Positions 17,039 to 25,212 of a stretch of DNA of 64,000 bases are shown one piece after another. A program made the translations under genes and the position numbers. This DNA is from Pedobacter panaciterrae. Its GTDB lineage: Bacteria > Bacteroidota > Bacteroidia > Sphingobacteriales > Sphingobacteriaceae. The stretch is taken from positions 62,001 to 126,000 of the forward strand of contig NZ_JABMKW010000008.1 in NCBI RefSeq assembly GCF_013204795.1, written 5' to 3'. Numbering within the stretch: position 1 is the stretch's first letter; each line of letters starts with the position of its first letter. The notes beneath the pieces are model-generated. The model did not search any database and had not been told where the DNA came from. It worked only from the letters and a program-made list of their open reading frames with translations.

Positions 17039-17722
17039 TTATTTGGGTTCAATTGCTTTAGTTGCTCTTAGCATTTCTCGCTTTCCCGGTGCTCCGGGAA
17101 GCTTTTCTATGATAAAACCTACTGATTTGAGTGCACGTTTAAGTTTTCCGGTAATTGCATATGTAACGAATATGCCTCCCGGTTTTAAAAATTGGCAAGT
17201 ATGTGCAATAATCTCGTCTGTCCACATTTCGGGCTGATGCTGAACAGAAAAAGCATCAAAGTAAATGAGGTCAAATCTTTGTTCAGTCTGGAACCTGTGA
17301 AGATATGTTTGTACAATTTTAAGCTGTTGGTCTGGAAGCATGGTTACTGCCTGCAGTAATGCTTTTCCATAATTGTCAATCAAACTGTTCCAAACAGTAT
17401 CGGGTACGTATGCGGCATAGCCTGTTGATTCTAATTCTTCAATTCTTAATGGAAAGGCCTCCAGGCCAATATATTGAAGCTTTATCTGATGTTCGGCACA
17501 ATGAGAAATGCTCATTAAAAAGTTAAGTCCTGTGCCAAAGCCAACCTCCAAAACAGATATTTCTTTATCCGGAAAGCTGGCTATTGCATGCTTTAAACCG
17601 GCATCAATAAATACATGTTTGCTTTCCTGTAAAGCACCGTGTTTGGAATGATAATTTTCGCCAATACTTTCGTTGTATAGTGTGTTTGAACCATCAGCGG
17701 TTTGGATAAGTTTATTCATCAT
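17039..17722 (-). CDS. mnmD: tRNA (5-methylaminomethyl-2-thiouridine)-methyltransferase MnmD-like
   Basis: A 227-residue SAM-dependent methyltransferase of the MnmC N-terminal type (DUF752), without the FAD oxidase domain found in enterobacterial MnmC. Hallmarks: TADGSNTLYNE (8-18), SAM-binding EVGFGTGLNFL (about 59-69), YFDAFS...PEMWT, TYAITGKLKRALKSVGF and EKLPGAPGKREML. It would complete the mnm5s2U modification at wobble position 34 of tRNAs for Lys, Glu and Gln. Two ATGs in a row (17722, 17719) are possible starts; an exact promoter core nearly touches them, so the second may be used on an almost leaderless mRNA. It is divergent from the MmcQ/YjbR gene. Confidence 0.9.
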   Translation of the reverse strand: MMNKLIQTADGSNTLYNESIGENYHSKHGALQESKHVFIDAGLKHAIASFPDKEISVLEVGFGTGLNFLMSISHCAEHQIKLQYIGLEAFPLRIEELESTGYAAYVPDTVWNSLIDNYGKALLQAVTMLPDQQLKIVQTYLHRFQTEQRFDLIYFDAFSVQHQPEMWTDEIIAHTCQFLKPGGIFVTYAITGKLKRALKSVGFIIEKLPGAPGKREMLRATKAIEPK

Positions 17723-17724
17723 TG

Positions 17725-17732
17725 CAAACTTA
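17725..17732 (-). promoter_or_regulatory. Promoter -7 core touching the mnmD start
   Basis: TAAGTTTG on the minus strand is an exact TAnnTTTG match ending two bases before the first ATG of mnmD. Transcription would begin within or next to the start codons. Confidence 0.5.
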
Positions 17733-17771
17733 GATAAAATAGTTTTTAACTTTAGACCTTAATTGCTTGCT

Positions 17772-18107
17772 ATGGATGTTGAAACATTTAGAGATTATTG
17801 CCTGAGCCTAAAGGGAACTACTGAAGGTATGAAGTGGGATCACCTGTGTTTTATGATTGAAGAAAAAATTTATGTGATTATGTCTCTTGAAGAAGGAAGG
17901 TTTTCTATTAAATGTGATCCGGATGAGTTTGATATGCTGGTGGCAAGACCGGGTATTCAGCAAGCTTATCACATGGCAAAACGCCAGTGGATATCTTTAG
18001 ATAGTTTGGACGTATTGCCTGATCCTGAATTGAAAAGCCGTGTTGCAGAATCCCGAACCTTTGTACTAAGAAAGCTTAGTAAAAAGGTTCAGGAGAAATA
18101 TAATTAG
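17772..18107 (+). CDS. MmcQ/YjbR family protein
   Basis: A 111-residue protein starting at ATG 17772. It has the CyaY-like fold signature of the MmcQ/YjbR family: YCLSLKGTTEGMKWDHLCFMI, then a beta-hairpin (KIYVIMSLEEGRFSIKCDPDEF), the ARPGIQQAYHMAKRQWISLD segment and a helical end (ESRTFVLRKLSKK). The family is called DNA-binding on the basis of its structure, with no firmly known role. It is divergent from mnmD with about 50 bp between starts and ends three bases before the convergent outer-membrane protein gene. A TAACTTTA near-match to the -7 consensus lies upstream. Confidence 0.9.
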   Translation: MDVETFRDYCLSLKGTTEGMKWDHLCFMIEEKIYVIMSLEEGRFSIKCDPDEFDMLVARPGIQQAYHMAKRQWISLDSLDVLPDPELKSRVAESRTFVLRKLSKKVQEKYN

Positions 18108-18110
18108 TTA

Positions 18111-20570
18111 CTATTTGCCGGATTTAACCCTGCGGCCTTCTGACTCGGAACTACCTGAGCGCTGACGGGCTGCTTTAATATCGTTACTTCCAAATCGGTA
18201 TGTACATGTTAAGCGGAATACCTGACTTTCCCATCTTTCATTAACTACATAGTTTTGTGAAGACAGTGCACTTGTAATTACACTTTTTTGCATTTTAAAC
18301 AAGTCATTCGCAGCAAGTTTGATACTCAATTTTTTATCAATGAAAGATTTATTTATACCAAGGTCAATACCGTACTGAGGGTCTATTAATATTGTTCCGT
18401 AAACTTGTTTAGATTGATAAAAGCCAGACCATTCTATATTTAATGACGGATTTACAGTAATGGTCTGTGTTGTATTAAAGTTAAATGCAACTCTTCCACT
18501 TTGAAACGGTTGGCCTAAAAGATCTGGAGTTTTGAAATTGTTGTAGAATCCGGTAAAGTTGTTATTACTGCTCCACCACTTGGTTATTTGTATTGGATAA
18601 CTAATGTTCAGGTTGTATGCATCTTGCGTAGCAAGGTTCTGATTAGAAATGAAAATTGTTTTTTTAGCCGTATCTGTTAATAGAACATCAGACATTACAT
18701 CAGTGGTATGGCTATACCCAAATGTTACGTTTAATGTTTTTTTGTAAGAATAGGATAGCTCGAAAGCATTAGTGTATTGAGGTTTTAAGAATGGATTCCC
18801 AAACCTGTAAGAATACAAATCAAGGTAATAGATAAATGGATTTAATGAACCATAATCTGGACGGTCAATTCTTCTGCTGTAAGAGAGGCCCATTTCATGA
18901 TCTTTAGATAGTTCCTGGTTTATAAAAATGCTTGGGAACAGATTAAGGTAATGTCTGTTTACAATCTTTTGTTCTGTAACAGAATTTCCTTTTGAGTTGG
19001 TTTGTTCAGCTCTTAATCCTAATTGTACAGAAGTAGTTTTAAATTTTTTGTTGAGGTTAGCATAGGCAGCATTGATATTTTCATCGTAAAGGAATTGATT
19101 ACTGCGCTTAACATCGTTTTGCCACTGGTTGTTTTCGTAGTTCTCAAAGATGAAGTTGTTGTCTGTTTCTACAAAACTCGATTTTAAGCCAACTTCAAGT
19201 TTCATCTCTTTGTTAATAGGGTAGGTGTAATCTGTTTTTCCTGCCCATATTTTGGTCGTGGATGGTGTAGCATTTCTAAAAATATAATCAGGTTTGGCAG
19301 GCAGACCTTGGTTGTTTAAATATCTATTGTTGAAATTGTTATCCTGTCTTCCTATATGTTCGGAGTAATCAGCATCTATGCTTATTTCCTGTCCCAGGGT
19401 GTCTATTGTCCCTTTATAATTCAGGTTGTACGACATGCCGGTGTATTTATACCTGTTAGGGTTTTGAGCAACTACTGATGAATCTGTTTTGGAAGGCTGA
19501 TCACCGATCAATGTAAGCACATCTGATGCATTTTTTCCGTTTGCATTATATCCATTAAAAGCAAAACCAATTGTGTTCTTGTCATTGATGAAATAGTCTA
19601 TCCCGCCTTTATAATTGCTGTTGTTTCTGCGTCGTATGTTCATATTTGTTTGATCAAAATAGGTTTGATCGGTTGCGGTATTGTTTACCCTGGCAATATC
19701 TGTGCTGCCAAACCCTTTATTGCGTCCGTAATCGTAATTTCCAAAAATATTGATTTTTTTTTCACGATGATTTAGGTTTAAACCACCATTTGCCTTGTAA
19801 TATCTTCCGTAACCAACACCTCCAAGTATAGAGCCATTAGTACCATAATTTCTGTTCTTTTTTAGTTTAATATTGATGATCCCAGAGTTACCGGCGGCGT
19901 CATATTTTGCAGAGGGGTTGGTAATTAATTCGATAGATTGGATTGCATTTCCCTCAGTAGATCTAAGAAGATTGGCTAATTGTTCTGAAGATAGGTAGGT
20001 AGGTTTGCCATCAAGCATTACGGTAACACCCTGTTTACCCTTTAAGCTAATTTTGCCATCTTTGTCGACAGTAACTCCAGGCGACTTCTGTAAAATATCC
20101 AGAGCCGTATTACCAGCTGCCAATGCGCTATTTTCTACATTTATGACTGTTTTATCAATCTGTCTTTCTATCAGGGGTTTTTGTTTAACAATTTCAACAC
20201 CTTTAAGCTCTTTTGCATCGGTAGCCAATTGAACATTGCCTAGATCGTGAGTTTTTTTGCTTGAACTTATAGAATAAGGCCCCTTAAATACCTTTTTGTA
20301 ACCAACTACATAAATGGCAATAAGATAATTCCCTTGTTTAATTTCTTTTAACTGATAGGTTCCATTGTCGGAAGTAAGTGTCCCTTTTACAGTGGTTGAA
20401 TCTTTGGCATTTAACAAGCTAATGGTGGCATACGGAAATGCCTTTTGCTGTTCGTCTAACACCTTACCGGATATTTCTCCGGTTGTATTGTCTGATTGCG
20501 CATTCGCGACTGTAAAAGTCAGCGTAAAGGCAAATATGGCGAGAAGTAGAATGTATTTATCAGGTTTCAT
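18111..20570 (-). CDS. TonB-dependent-receptor-like outer-membrane beta-barrel protein
   Basis: An 819-residue protein counted from ATG 20568-20570; an ATG seven codons upstream is also possible. Signal peptide to about residue 25 (VANA before QS), then a carboxypeptidase-D-like domain (ISGKVLDEQQKAFPYATISL), a plug-like region (ALDILQKSPGVTVDKDGKI, VMLDGKPTYLSSEQL, IELITNPSAKYDAAGNSGIINIKLKK) and a barrel of the OMP_b-brl_3 family ending in FRLTCTYRFGSN plus a basic tail. Such proteins occur singly in Bacteroidota without a SusD partner, and their substrates are mostly unknown. The gene stands alone and is convergent with the MmcQ/YjbR gene. Confidence 0.92.
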   Translation of the reverse strand: MKPDKYILLLAIFAFTLTFTVANAQSDNTTGEISGKVLDEQQKAFPYATISLLNAKDSTTVKGTLTSDNGTYQLKEIKQGNYLIAIYVVGYKKVFKGPYSISSSKKTHDLGNVQLATDAKELKGVEIVKQKPLIERQIDKTVINVENSALAAGNTALDILQKSPGVTVDKDGKISLKGKQGVTVMLDGKPTYLSSEQLANLLRSTEGNAIQSIELITNPSAKYDAAGNSGIINIKLKKNRNYGTNGSILGGVGYGRYYKANGGLNLNHREKKINIFGNYDYGRNKGFGSTDIARVNNTATDQTYFDQTNMNIRRRNNSNYKGGIDYFINDKNTIGFAFNGYNANGKNASDVLTLIGDQPSKTDSSVVAQNPNRYKYTGMSYNLNYKGTIDTLGQEISIDADYSEHIGRQDNNFNNRYLNNQGLPAKPDYIFRNATPSTTKIWAGKTDYTYPINKEMKLEVGLKSSFVETDNNFIFENYENNQWQNDVKRSNQFLYDENINAAYANLNKKFKTTSVQLGLRAEQTNSKGNSVTEQKIVNRHYLNLFPSIFINQELSKDHEMGLSYSRRIDRPDYGSLNPFIYYLDLYSYRFGNPFLKPQYTNAFELSYSYKKTLNVTFGYSHTTDVMSDVLLTDTAKKTIFISNQNLATQDAYNLNISYPIQITKWWSSNNNFTGFYNNFKTPDLLGQPFQSGRVAFNFNTTQTITVNPSLNIEWSGFYQSKQVYGTILIDPQYGIDLGINKSFIDKKLSIKLAANDLFKMQKSVITSALSSQNYVVNERWESQVFRLTCTYRFGSNDIKAARQRSGSSESEGRRVKSGK

Positions 20571-20747
20571 AATGGCATACTTTTTCCACATACGCTTTTA
20601 AGCATATTAATCGAATATGTGAATGGTTTTTGTGATTCTTATTTAGTTATTTATAAGATGCAGGAATGGTGCGAAAGGTTACAGCGAATATTAAAAAAAA
20701 GTGAAAATATGCCTTTACGATATTAATTATGAATTTCTATAAAATAA

Positions 20748-20777
20748 AAATGACCCGAAATTCCTTCCTGGTCATTT
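20748..20777 (-). terminator. Intrinsic terminator after the 67-residue protein gene
   Basis: On the minus strand AAATGACC and GGTCATTT form an 8-bp perfect stem, followed by TTTTTATTTTAT. It gives the small gene upstream its own transcript end. Confidence 0.75.
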
Positions 20778-20818
20778 GAATTGTTGAGCGTTGAGTTAAT
20801 AATTTGATTTCTTCTTTA

Positions 20819-21022
20819 TTAGTCGGATTTAATGATTAATTCTTCAGTTTTATTAAAATTCCAGACTTGTCTTTGTTCCATTCTATCTATAACTAACGAG
20901 AAAGAGTCTTCATTTTCAATGATTTCGAGGAGGGTGCCCAGATTGACTATAATGTCTCCTGCAGCCAGGTTCGAAATTCTAATGGCTTTTAGGTCTGGTA
21001 AAGGTTCCGGTATGTAATTCAT
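20819..21022 (-). CDS. Small 67-residue protein of unknown function
   Basis: A short soluble protein without signal peptide or membrane segment. Its sequence alternates strands and charged turns (IRISNLAAGDIIVNLG, then SFSLVIDRMEQRQVWNF), as in a small SH3- or Hint-like beta barrel; this fold guess is inference. I do not recognise the family. Support for it being real: a TATTTTTG promoter core on the same strand (21069-21076), an intrinsic terminator after the stop, and balanced composition. The frame on the opposite strand over the same bases (20832-21017) looks like a shadow. It is divergent from the TetR-type gene, with about 106 bp between the starts. Confidence 0.7.
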   Translation of the reverse strand: MNYIPEPLPDLKAIRISNLAAGDIIVNLGTLLEIIENEDSFSLVIDRMEQRQVWNFNKTEELIIKSD

Positions 21023-21128
21023 AGTGAGAGATGTTAATTTGGTTATTTAGGTACATAAACTTTCTCAAAAATAGTTGTTAGAATTTTGCAAAGTGGTGAC
21101 ATACACATTTTTTTCTTATTTTTAGCCC

Positions 21129-21779
21129 ATGGAGAAACCTAGAAAACGTATAGCCGGAGCAATTAGAGATAAGGAAAGAACTATGCTTAAATTGATTGCT
21201 GCGGTAGGTGAAATTATTAAGAATGAGGGGTATACGGCATTAGGTGTTAACAATATTGCTAAAAAAGCAGAGGTCAATAAGAAGTTGATTTATAGGTATT
21301 TTGATAACAATGTAAATAATTTGATAGAAACCTATGTAAAGACAAAAGATTATTGGATTGGTTTATCTGGAGACATGGAAAGACTTATGGCCGAATCTCA
21401 AATTGATGGTGGCCGGCCTATGGTTAAGACAATATTAAAAACTCACCTTAGTTTTTTTTACACTGAAGAGGAAATGCAGAAGATCGTTATCTGGGAAACC
21501 AGTGAAAAAAGTAAACTGATGAAGGAGGTTGGTTTAAAGCGGGAAGCTTTTGGTGAGGAAGTTTTTAAACTACTTCTTCCGAATTTCGAAAAATCAGGTG
21601 TTGACTTTCGTGCGATAATGGCATTGCAGGTAGCAGGTATAATTTTTATGGTATTACAGTCTAAGGCTAGCGGAAATCCATTTTGTGGTATTGATATTAA
21701 TAATCCGAATGATATGGATCGAATATTAAAATCACTCGATCAACTCACTGATTTAGTATACGATAAAGCAAAAAACTAA
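21129..21779 (+). CDS. TetR/AcrR family transcriptional regulator
   Basis: A 216-residue regulator with an N-terminal helix-turn-helix (about residues 20-65: AAVGEIIKNEGYTALGVNNIAKKAEVNKKLIYRYFDN), the normal TetR DNA-binding domain, followed by an all-helical ligand/dimerisation domain without recognisable specificity. It would repress genes until a small ligand binds. Its target is unclear: upstream and divergent is the 67-residue protein, downstream and convergent is the M13 peptidase. The start ATG at 21129 follows a TATTTTTA near-promoter core by only a few bases. Confidence 0.92.
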   Translation: MEKPRKRIAGAIRDKERTMLKLIAAVGEIIKNEGYTALGVNNIAKKAEVNKKLIYRYFDNNVNNLIETYVKTKDYWIGLSGDMERLMAESQIDGGRPMVKTILKTHLSFFYTEEEMQKIVIWETSEKSKLMKEVGLKREAFGEEVFKLLLPNFEKSGVDFRAIMALQVAGIIFMVLQSKASGNPFCGIDINNPNDMDRILKSLDQLTDLVYDKAKN

Positions 21780-21812
21780 TATAATGGCGCTTTTGCAAGC
21801 GCCATTATATTA
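21777..21812. terminator. Perfect-stem bidirectional terminator
   Basis: A 16-bp perfect stem (21777-21792 with 21797-21812) and a TTGC loop, GC-rich at the top and AT-rich at the base. It includes the TetR stop codon and lies six bases before the end of the convergent M13 peptidase gene, so it can stop both transcripts. Confidence 0.9.
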
Positions 21813-21817
21813 TGTAT

Positions 21818-23854
21818 TTACCACATTCTAATTCTGTTTTCAGGTTTCTTATATAATTTATCACCTGGTTTAACGTCAAATGCCTCATACCACGCATCCA
21901 TATTTACAGGTGCGCCAATGGTTCTGTAAGGTCCTGGCGAGTGCGGATCTGTTTTAATCAGCTGCGCTGCACTTTCAGGTAAAATGTTACCTCGCCAAAC
22001 CTGTGCCCATGATAGGAAGAAACGCTGATCTGGTGTAAAACCATCAATCTTTTCATTTGACTGACCCTGTTTAGTTAATTTAAATGCTGTATATGCAGCA
22101 TTAAGGCCGCCAAGGTCACCTATATTTTCTCCCATCGTTAGTTTTCCTATTACGTGGATGGTATCTAATACAGTATATGCATCAAATTGCTCTCCTAAAG
22201 CTTTGGTTTTTGCTTCAAATTTAGTCTTATCTTCGTCAGTCCACCAGTTACGAAGATTACCATCTTTATCATACTGGCTTCCTGAATCATCAAATCCGTG
22301 AGACATTTCATGTCCAATTACAGCACCAATACCACCATAATTAACCGCATCATCAGCATTTGGATCAAAGAACGGGAACTGAAGAATCCCGGCGGGAAAC
22401 ACAATCTCGTTCATTGTTGGGCTATAGTAGGCATTAACGGTTGGCGGGGTCATTCCAAAACGTGTACGGTCAACAGGTTTGCCTAACTGATCTATTGATT
22501 CTTTATACCCCCACGCACCTGCATTTCTTAAGTTCTGGAAATAGGCAGCACGGCTTATAACCAAACCATCATAATTCTTCCACTTTTCAGGATATCCTAT
22601 TTTTGGCACAAATGCATTTAGTTTGGCAAGTGCTTTTTCTTTTGTTGCAGCACTCATCCAGTCCAGATTTTTAATCCTGATCTCAAATGCTTTTCTAAGG
22701 TTACTGATGAGCTCGGTCATACGCAGTTTTGCATCTGGCTTAAAATATTTGGCTACGTATAGTTGTCCTAATAATTCTCCAATTGTGCCATCTGTTAATT
22801 GCGACATTCTTTGCCATCTTGGAGTTTGAACTTTTTGTCCGCTTTGTACCTGATTAAAAGCAAAGTTTGCGGCCACAAAAGGTGAACTTAGGTTAGGAGC
22901 AGCATTTTTTAATACATTCCATTCCAGGTATGTTTTCCAATCTTTTAATGAAACACTCTTTAGCATTTCGTCAAAAGTCACAAAGAATTTTGGCGCAGAA
23001 ACAAGTATCGTATCCTGACCGCTTACTTTTAGTTTAAGCAGCATTTTTGCCCAGTCTACAGATGGAGTGGTTTTGCTAAAGTTTGCAACAGTAAACTTAT
23101 TATAGGTTTTATATGGATCGCGCATTTCTACACGAGACATTTGAGCATCTGCAAATTTCTTTTCTATCGACATTACCGTTGCTGCTTTTTTCTGACCTTC
23201 TGTATTATTGTAGCCAATTAAACCAAAAAGGGTAGTCATGTAGGTTGTATACGCCTCACGAATCTTTACACTCCTGCTATCATCCTTCAAATAGTAATCG
23301 CGATCAGGAAGTGTAGTGCCTCCCTGTCCAAGTTGAGGAAGGTATTTTGTTACGTTTTTTCTATCCTGACCGACACTAAATCCAAACATGGGAGAAGCAA
23401 GCCCGCTTACGCGCATATATACCGTATGGTCTAAAATATCCTGAACAGTTTTAAGTTGTTTAACTTTTTCCAGGTCAGCTTTAATTGGACTATAACCCAG
23501 TTTTTCAATTGCTATGCTGTCCATTGCGGCGGCAAAGAAATCACCTACACGTTTTTTTACTGATCCTACCGGAGCTGTTTTATCAGCAGCAGCATCTTCT
23601 ACAAGTCCTTTTACTGCATTTATATTAAAATCTCTTAATACATTGAAACTGCCCCAACGTGTTTCTTTTGCAGGAACAGGATTGTTTTTAATCCATGTGC
23701 CGCTGGCATATGTGTAAAAATCATCTCCAGGTTTTACGCTGAGATCCATGTTGGTCGGGTCAATAAATTTTGCGGGAGATTGAGCACTAGCCGTATAGCC
23801 GGTCGCAAGAATTCCTAAGGCAGCAATGTGCCTGGTTAGTTTTAAAATATTCAT
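21818..23854 (-). CDS. M13 family (neprilysin/PepO-like) secreted metallopeptidase
   Basis: A 678-residue zinc peptidase from ATG 23852-23854, with signal peptide MNILKLTRHIAALGILATG ending ASA before QS. The zinc site is VIGHEMSHGFDD (His515, Glu516, His519), with the third ligand Glu576 in GENIGDLGG. NAYYSPTMNEIVFPAGILQ upstream is the M13 substrate-edge motif. The C-terminal ENRIRMW replaces the usual CxxW ending. It would degrade short peptides in the periplasm or at the surface. It ends at a shared bidirectional terminator with the TetR gene, and a long interrupted stem-loop lies about 100 bp upstream of its start. Confidence 0.95.
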   Translation of the reverse strand: MNILKLTRHIAALGILATGYTASAQSPAKFIDPTNMDLSVKPGDDFYTYASGTWIKNNPVPAKETRWGSFNVLRDFNINAVKGLVEDAAADKTAPVGSVKKRVGDFFAAAMDSIAIEKLGYSPIKADLEKVKQLKTVQDILDHTVYMRVSGLASPMFGFSVGQDRKNVTKYLPQLGQGGTTLPDRDYYLKDDSRSVKIREAYTTYMTTLFGLIGYNNTEGQKKAATVMSIEKKFADAQMSRVEMRDPYKTYNKFTVANFSKTTPSVDWAKMLLKLKVSGQDTILVSAPKFFVTFDEMLKSVSLKDWKTYLEWNVLKNAAPNLSSPFVAANFAFNQVQSGQKVQTPRWQRMSQLTDGTIGELLGQLYVAKYFKPDAKLRMTELISNLRKAFEIRIKNLDWMSAATKEKALAKLNAFVPKIGYPEKWKNYDGLVISRAAYFQNLRNAGAWGYKESIDQLGKPVDRTRFGMTPPTVNAYYSPTMNEIVFPAGILQFPFFDPNADDAVNYGGIGAVIGHEMSHGFDDSGSQYDKDGNLRNWWTDEDKTKFEAKTKALGEQFDAYTVLDTIHVIGKLTMGENIGDLGGLNAAYTAFKLTKQGQSNEKIDGFTPDQRFFLSWAQVWRGNILPESAAQLIKTDPHSPGPYRTIGAPVNMDAWYEAFDVKPGDKLYKKPENRIRMW

Positions 23855-24173
23855 AAAGTTAGTCAACAGATTTTATAACACTTTACCTATGCAGGAGAAT
23901 CCCTGCGACATGTGGTGTTTATAATAACATCAATGAGGTAAAAGTAATAAATACTGCTTAACAAGCATTTTGTCTATTCAAAATATTACTTGTTAAACCA
24001 GTAGTAGATTTTAGTTAGGCTGAACCGCCTAAGCAAGGAACCTGAAAAGAAAAATAGTTTTATTGCTTTCATGACTAAGTCAGTTATACCTATTTAACAT
24101 ATTTTAACATATTTTATTGTGTAAGGGGTGTAAAATATGTTCTATTGTTTGGTAAGGTATGATCTGTTTACTG
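23855..24173. other. 319-bp intergenic region upstream of the M13 peptidase
   Basis: No coding frame is apparent. It contains an interrupted stem-loop (23952-24003) and a tandem 10-bp repeat of ATTTTAACAT type (24091-24110, with a partial third copy). It must hold the 3' end of the EamA gene transcript and the promoter of the peptidase; TAACTTTA, one mismatch from the -7 consensus, abuts the peptidase ATG. Confidence 0.6.
23952..24003. repeat. Interrupted 19-bp stem-loop
   Basis: Three paired blocks nest: TACTG with CAGTA, TTAACAAG with CTTGTTAA, and ATTTTG with CAAAAT, separated by small bulges (ATTA opposite one base) and closed by a 6-base loop. The minus-strand RNA could be a leader structure of the M13 peptidase mRNA. 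Confidence 0.55.
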
Positions 24174-25049
24174 CTAATTAATACTTCTGCTTAATTTTTT
24201 TCTCTGGCCAAGATATAATCCGAAAACAACAAGCAAAGTGCCTGCAACTGTGTACATGGTAATAGGCTCGTCCATTAACCACCAGGCATAAAAGAAACCG
24301 AAAAGTGGACATAGAAACAGCCATAGTGAAGCTTTAACCGTATCTATTTTTAATAAGTAGAACCAACATATAAGCCCTATTACAGACACTGCAAGGCTAA
24401 GCCATAAAGCAGAGAATATAAGCCTGTTGTCCATTCGTATCAATGAGAAATCACTAAAGAAAAAGGTAAACGGGAGCAGAAATATTCCCCCTAGCGCCAC
24501 CTGCCACCCATTGATCAAAATGTTGGGGAGCTTCCATTTCACTCTTGCGTAGTATACACTTGCAAAAGATACACAGACCATACTTAACATCAATAAGCTG
24601 ATTCCCAATATAGTTGTACTGCTATCTTTTAACAGTGGATAGGTGGCAATTCCAATACCTGCCATACCTATTATAATGCTAAATATTTCTTCTTTTGATG
24701 GTTTACGGCCAATTAGCCAGGAAGACAATAGTACAATTAATAGTGGGTTTGTAGATGTAGCCAAACTGCCTATACCTGCTGCGGTATATTTCATCGCACA
24801 TACGTACAGGCCAAGATAAACGGTGGTATTTAAAAGGCCAAATATTGAAAGGTGCTTCCATTCTTCGGCATTAGGTAATTTATAGGATTTATTAAATATA
24901 TATCCAAATGAGAGTAATACAAGCCCTGCCAGGAAAAAACGAATATTTGCCAGGACCAATGGAGGCGCAGATAAAATGCCAAATTTTGTAGCTACAGATG
25001 CTGAAGCCCACAACATAGCGAACAGTAAACCTATAAAGATGTTTTTCAC
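24174..25049 (-). CDS. EamA/DMT superfamily transporter
   Basis: A 291-residue inner-membrane protein with ten predicted membrane helices in two EamA repeats (FIGLLFAMLWASASVATKFG in the first; NGWQVALGGIFLLPFTFFF at the start of the second). Members export amino acids, nucleosides or other metabolites; the substrate cannot be told here. The start is GTG at 25047-25049, because the neighbouring ATG is out of frame. An exact promoter core TACCTTTG lies 5 bases upstream, predicting an almost leaderless mRNA. It is divergent from the S9 peptidase gene. Confidence 0.92.
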   Translation of the reverse strand: MKNIFIGLLFAMLWASASVATKFGILSAPPLVLANIRFFLAGLVLLSFGYIFNKSYKLPNAEEWKHLSIFGLLNTTVYLGLYVCAMKYTAAGIGSLATSTNPLLIVLLSSWLIGRKPSKEEIFSIIIGMAGIGIATYPLLKDSSTTILGISLLMLSMVCVSFASVYYARVKWKLPNILINGWQVALGGIFLLPFTFFFSDFSLIRMDNRLIFSALWLSLAVSVIGLICWFYLLKIDTVKASLWLFLCPLFGFFYAWWLMDEPITMYTVAGTLLVVFGLYLGQRKKLSRSIN

Positions 25050-25053
25050 ACAT

Positions 25054-25061
25054 CAAAGGTA
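25054..25061 (-). promoter_or_regulatory. Promoter -7 core next to the EamA start
   Basis: TACCTTTG matches TAnnTTTG exactly and ends four bases before the GTG start, so transcription would begin at about the start codon. Confidence 0.5.
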
Positions 25062-25095
25062 ATCAAGCCAACGATGTAATTTGCGATATTTTGTA

Positions 25096-25103
25096 TAAGT
25101 TTG
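25096..25103 (+). promoter_or_regulatory. Promoter -7 core for the S9 peptidase
   Basis: TAAGTTTG matches TAnnTTTG exactly. It also forms the left half of TAAGTTTGGCC/CCAACTTA, a short bulged inverted repeat (25096-25114) that would be at the 5' end of the mRNA. The leader would be about 105 bases. Confidence 0.4.
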
Positions 25104-25212
25104 GCCCCAACTTATTATTCATACGATGAAACCATCATGTGCTGCATTATATAAACCGAAATGAATAATAGCGAGCGGCGCATGATAGCTTCATCATCTT
25201 TTAGAACAACTG

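Noticed and set aside
17039-17722. Truncated MnmC
   Set aside because: The single methyltransferase domain ends normally at GKREML plus a short tail; stand-alone MnmD proteins are a known form.
20832-21017. Plus-strand 61-codon frame over the small unknown gene
   Set aside because: The minus-strand frame has a promoter core and terminator; the plus-strand product is Ser/Arg-rich and shadow-like.
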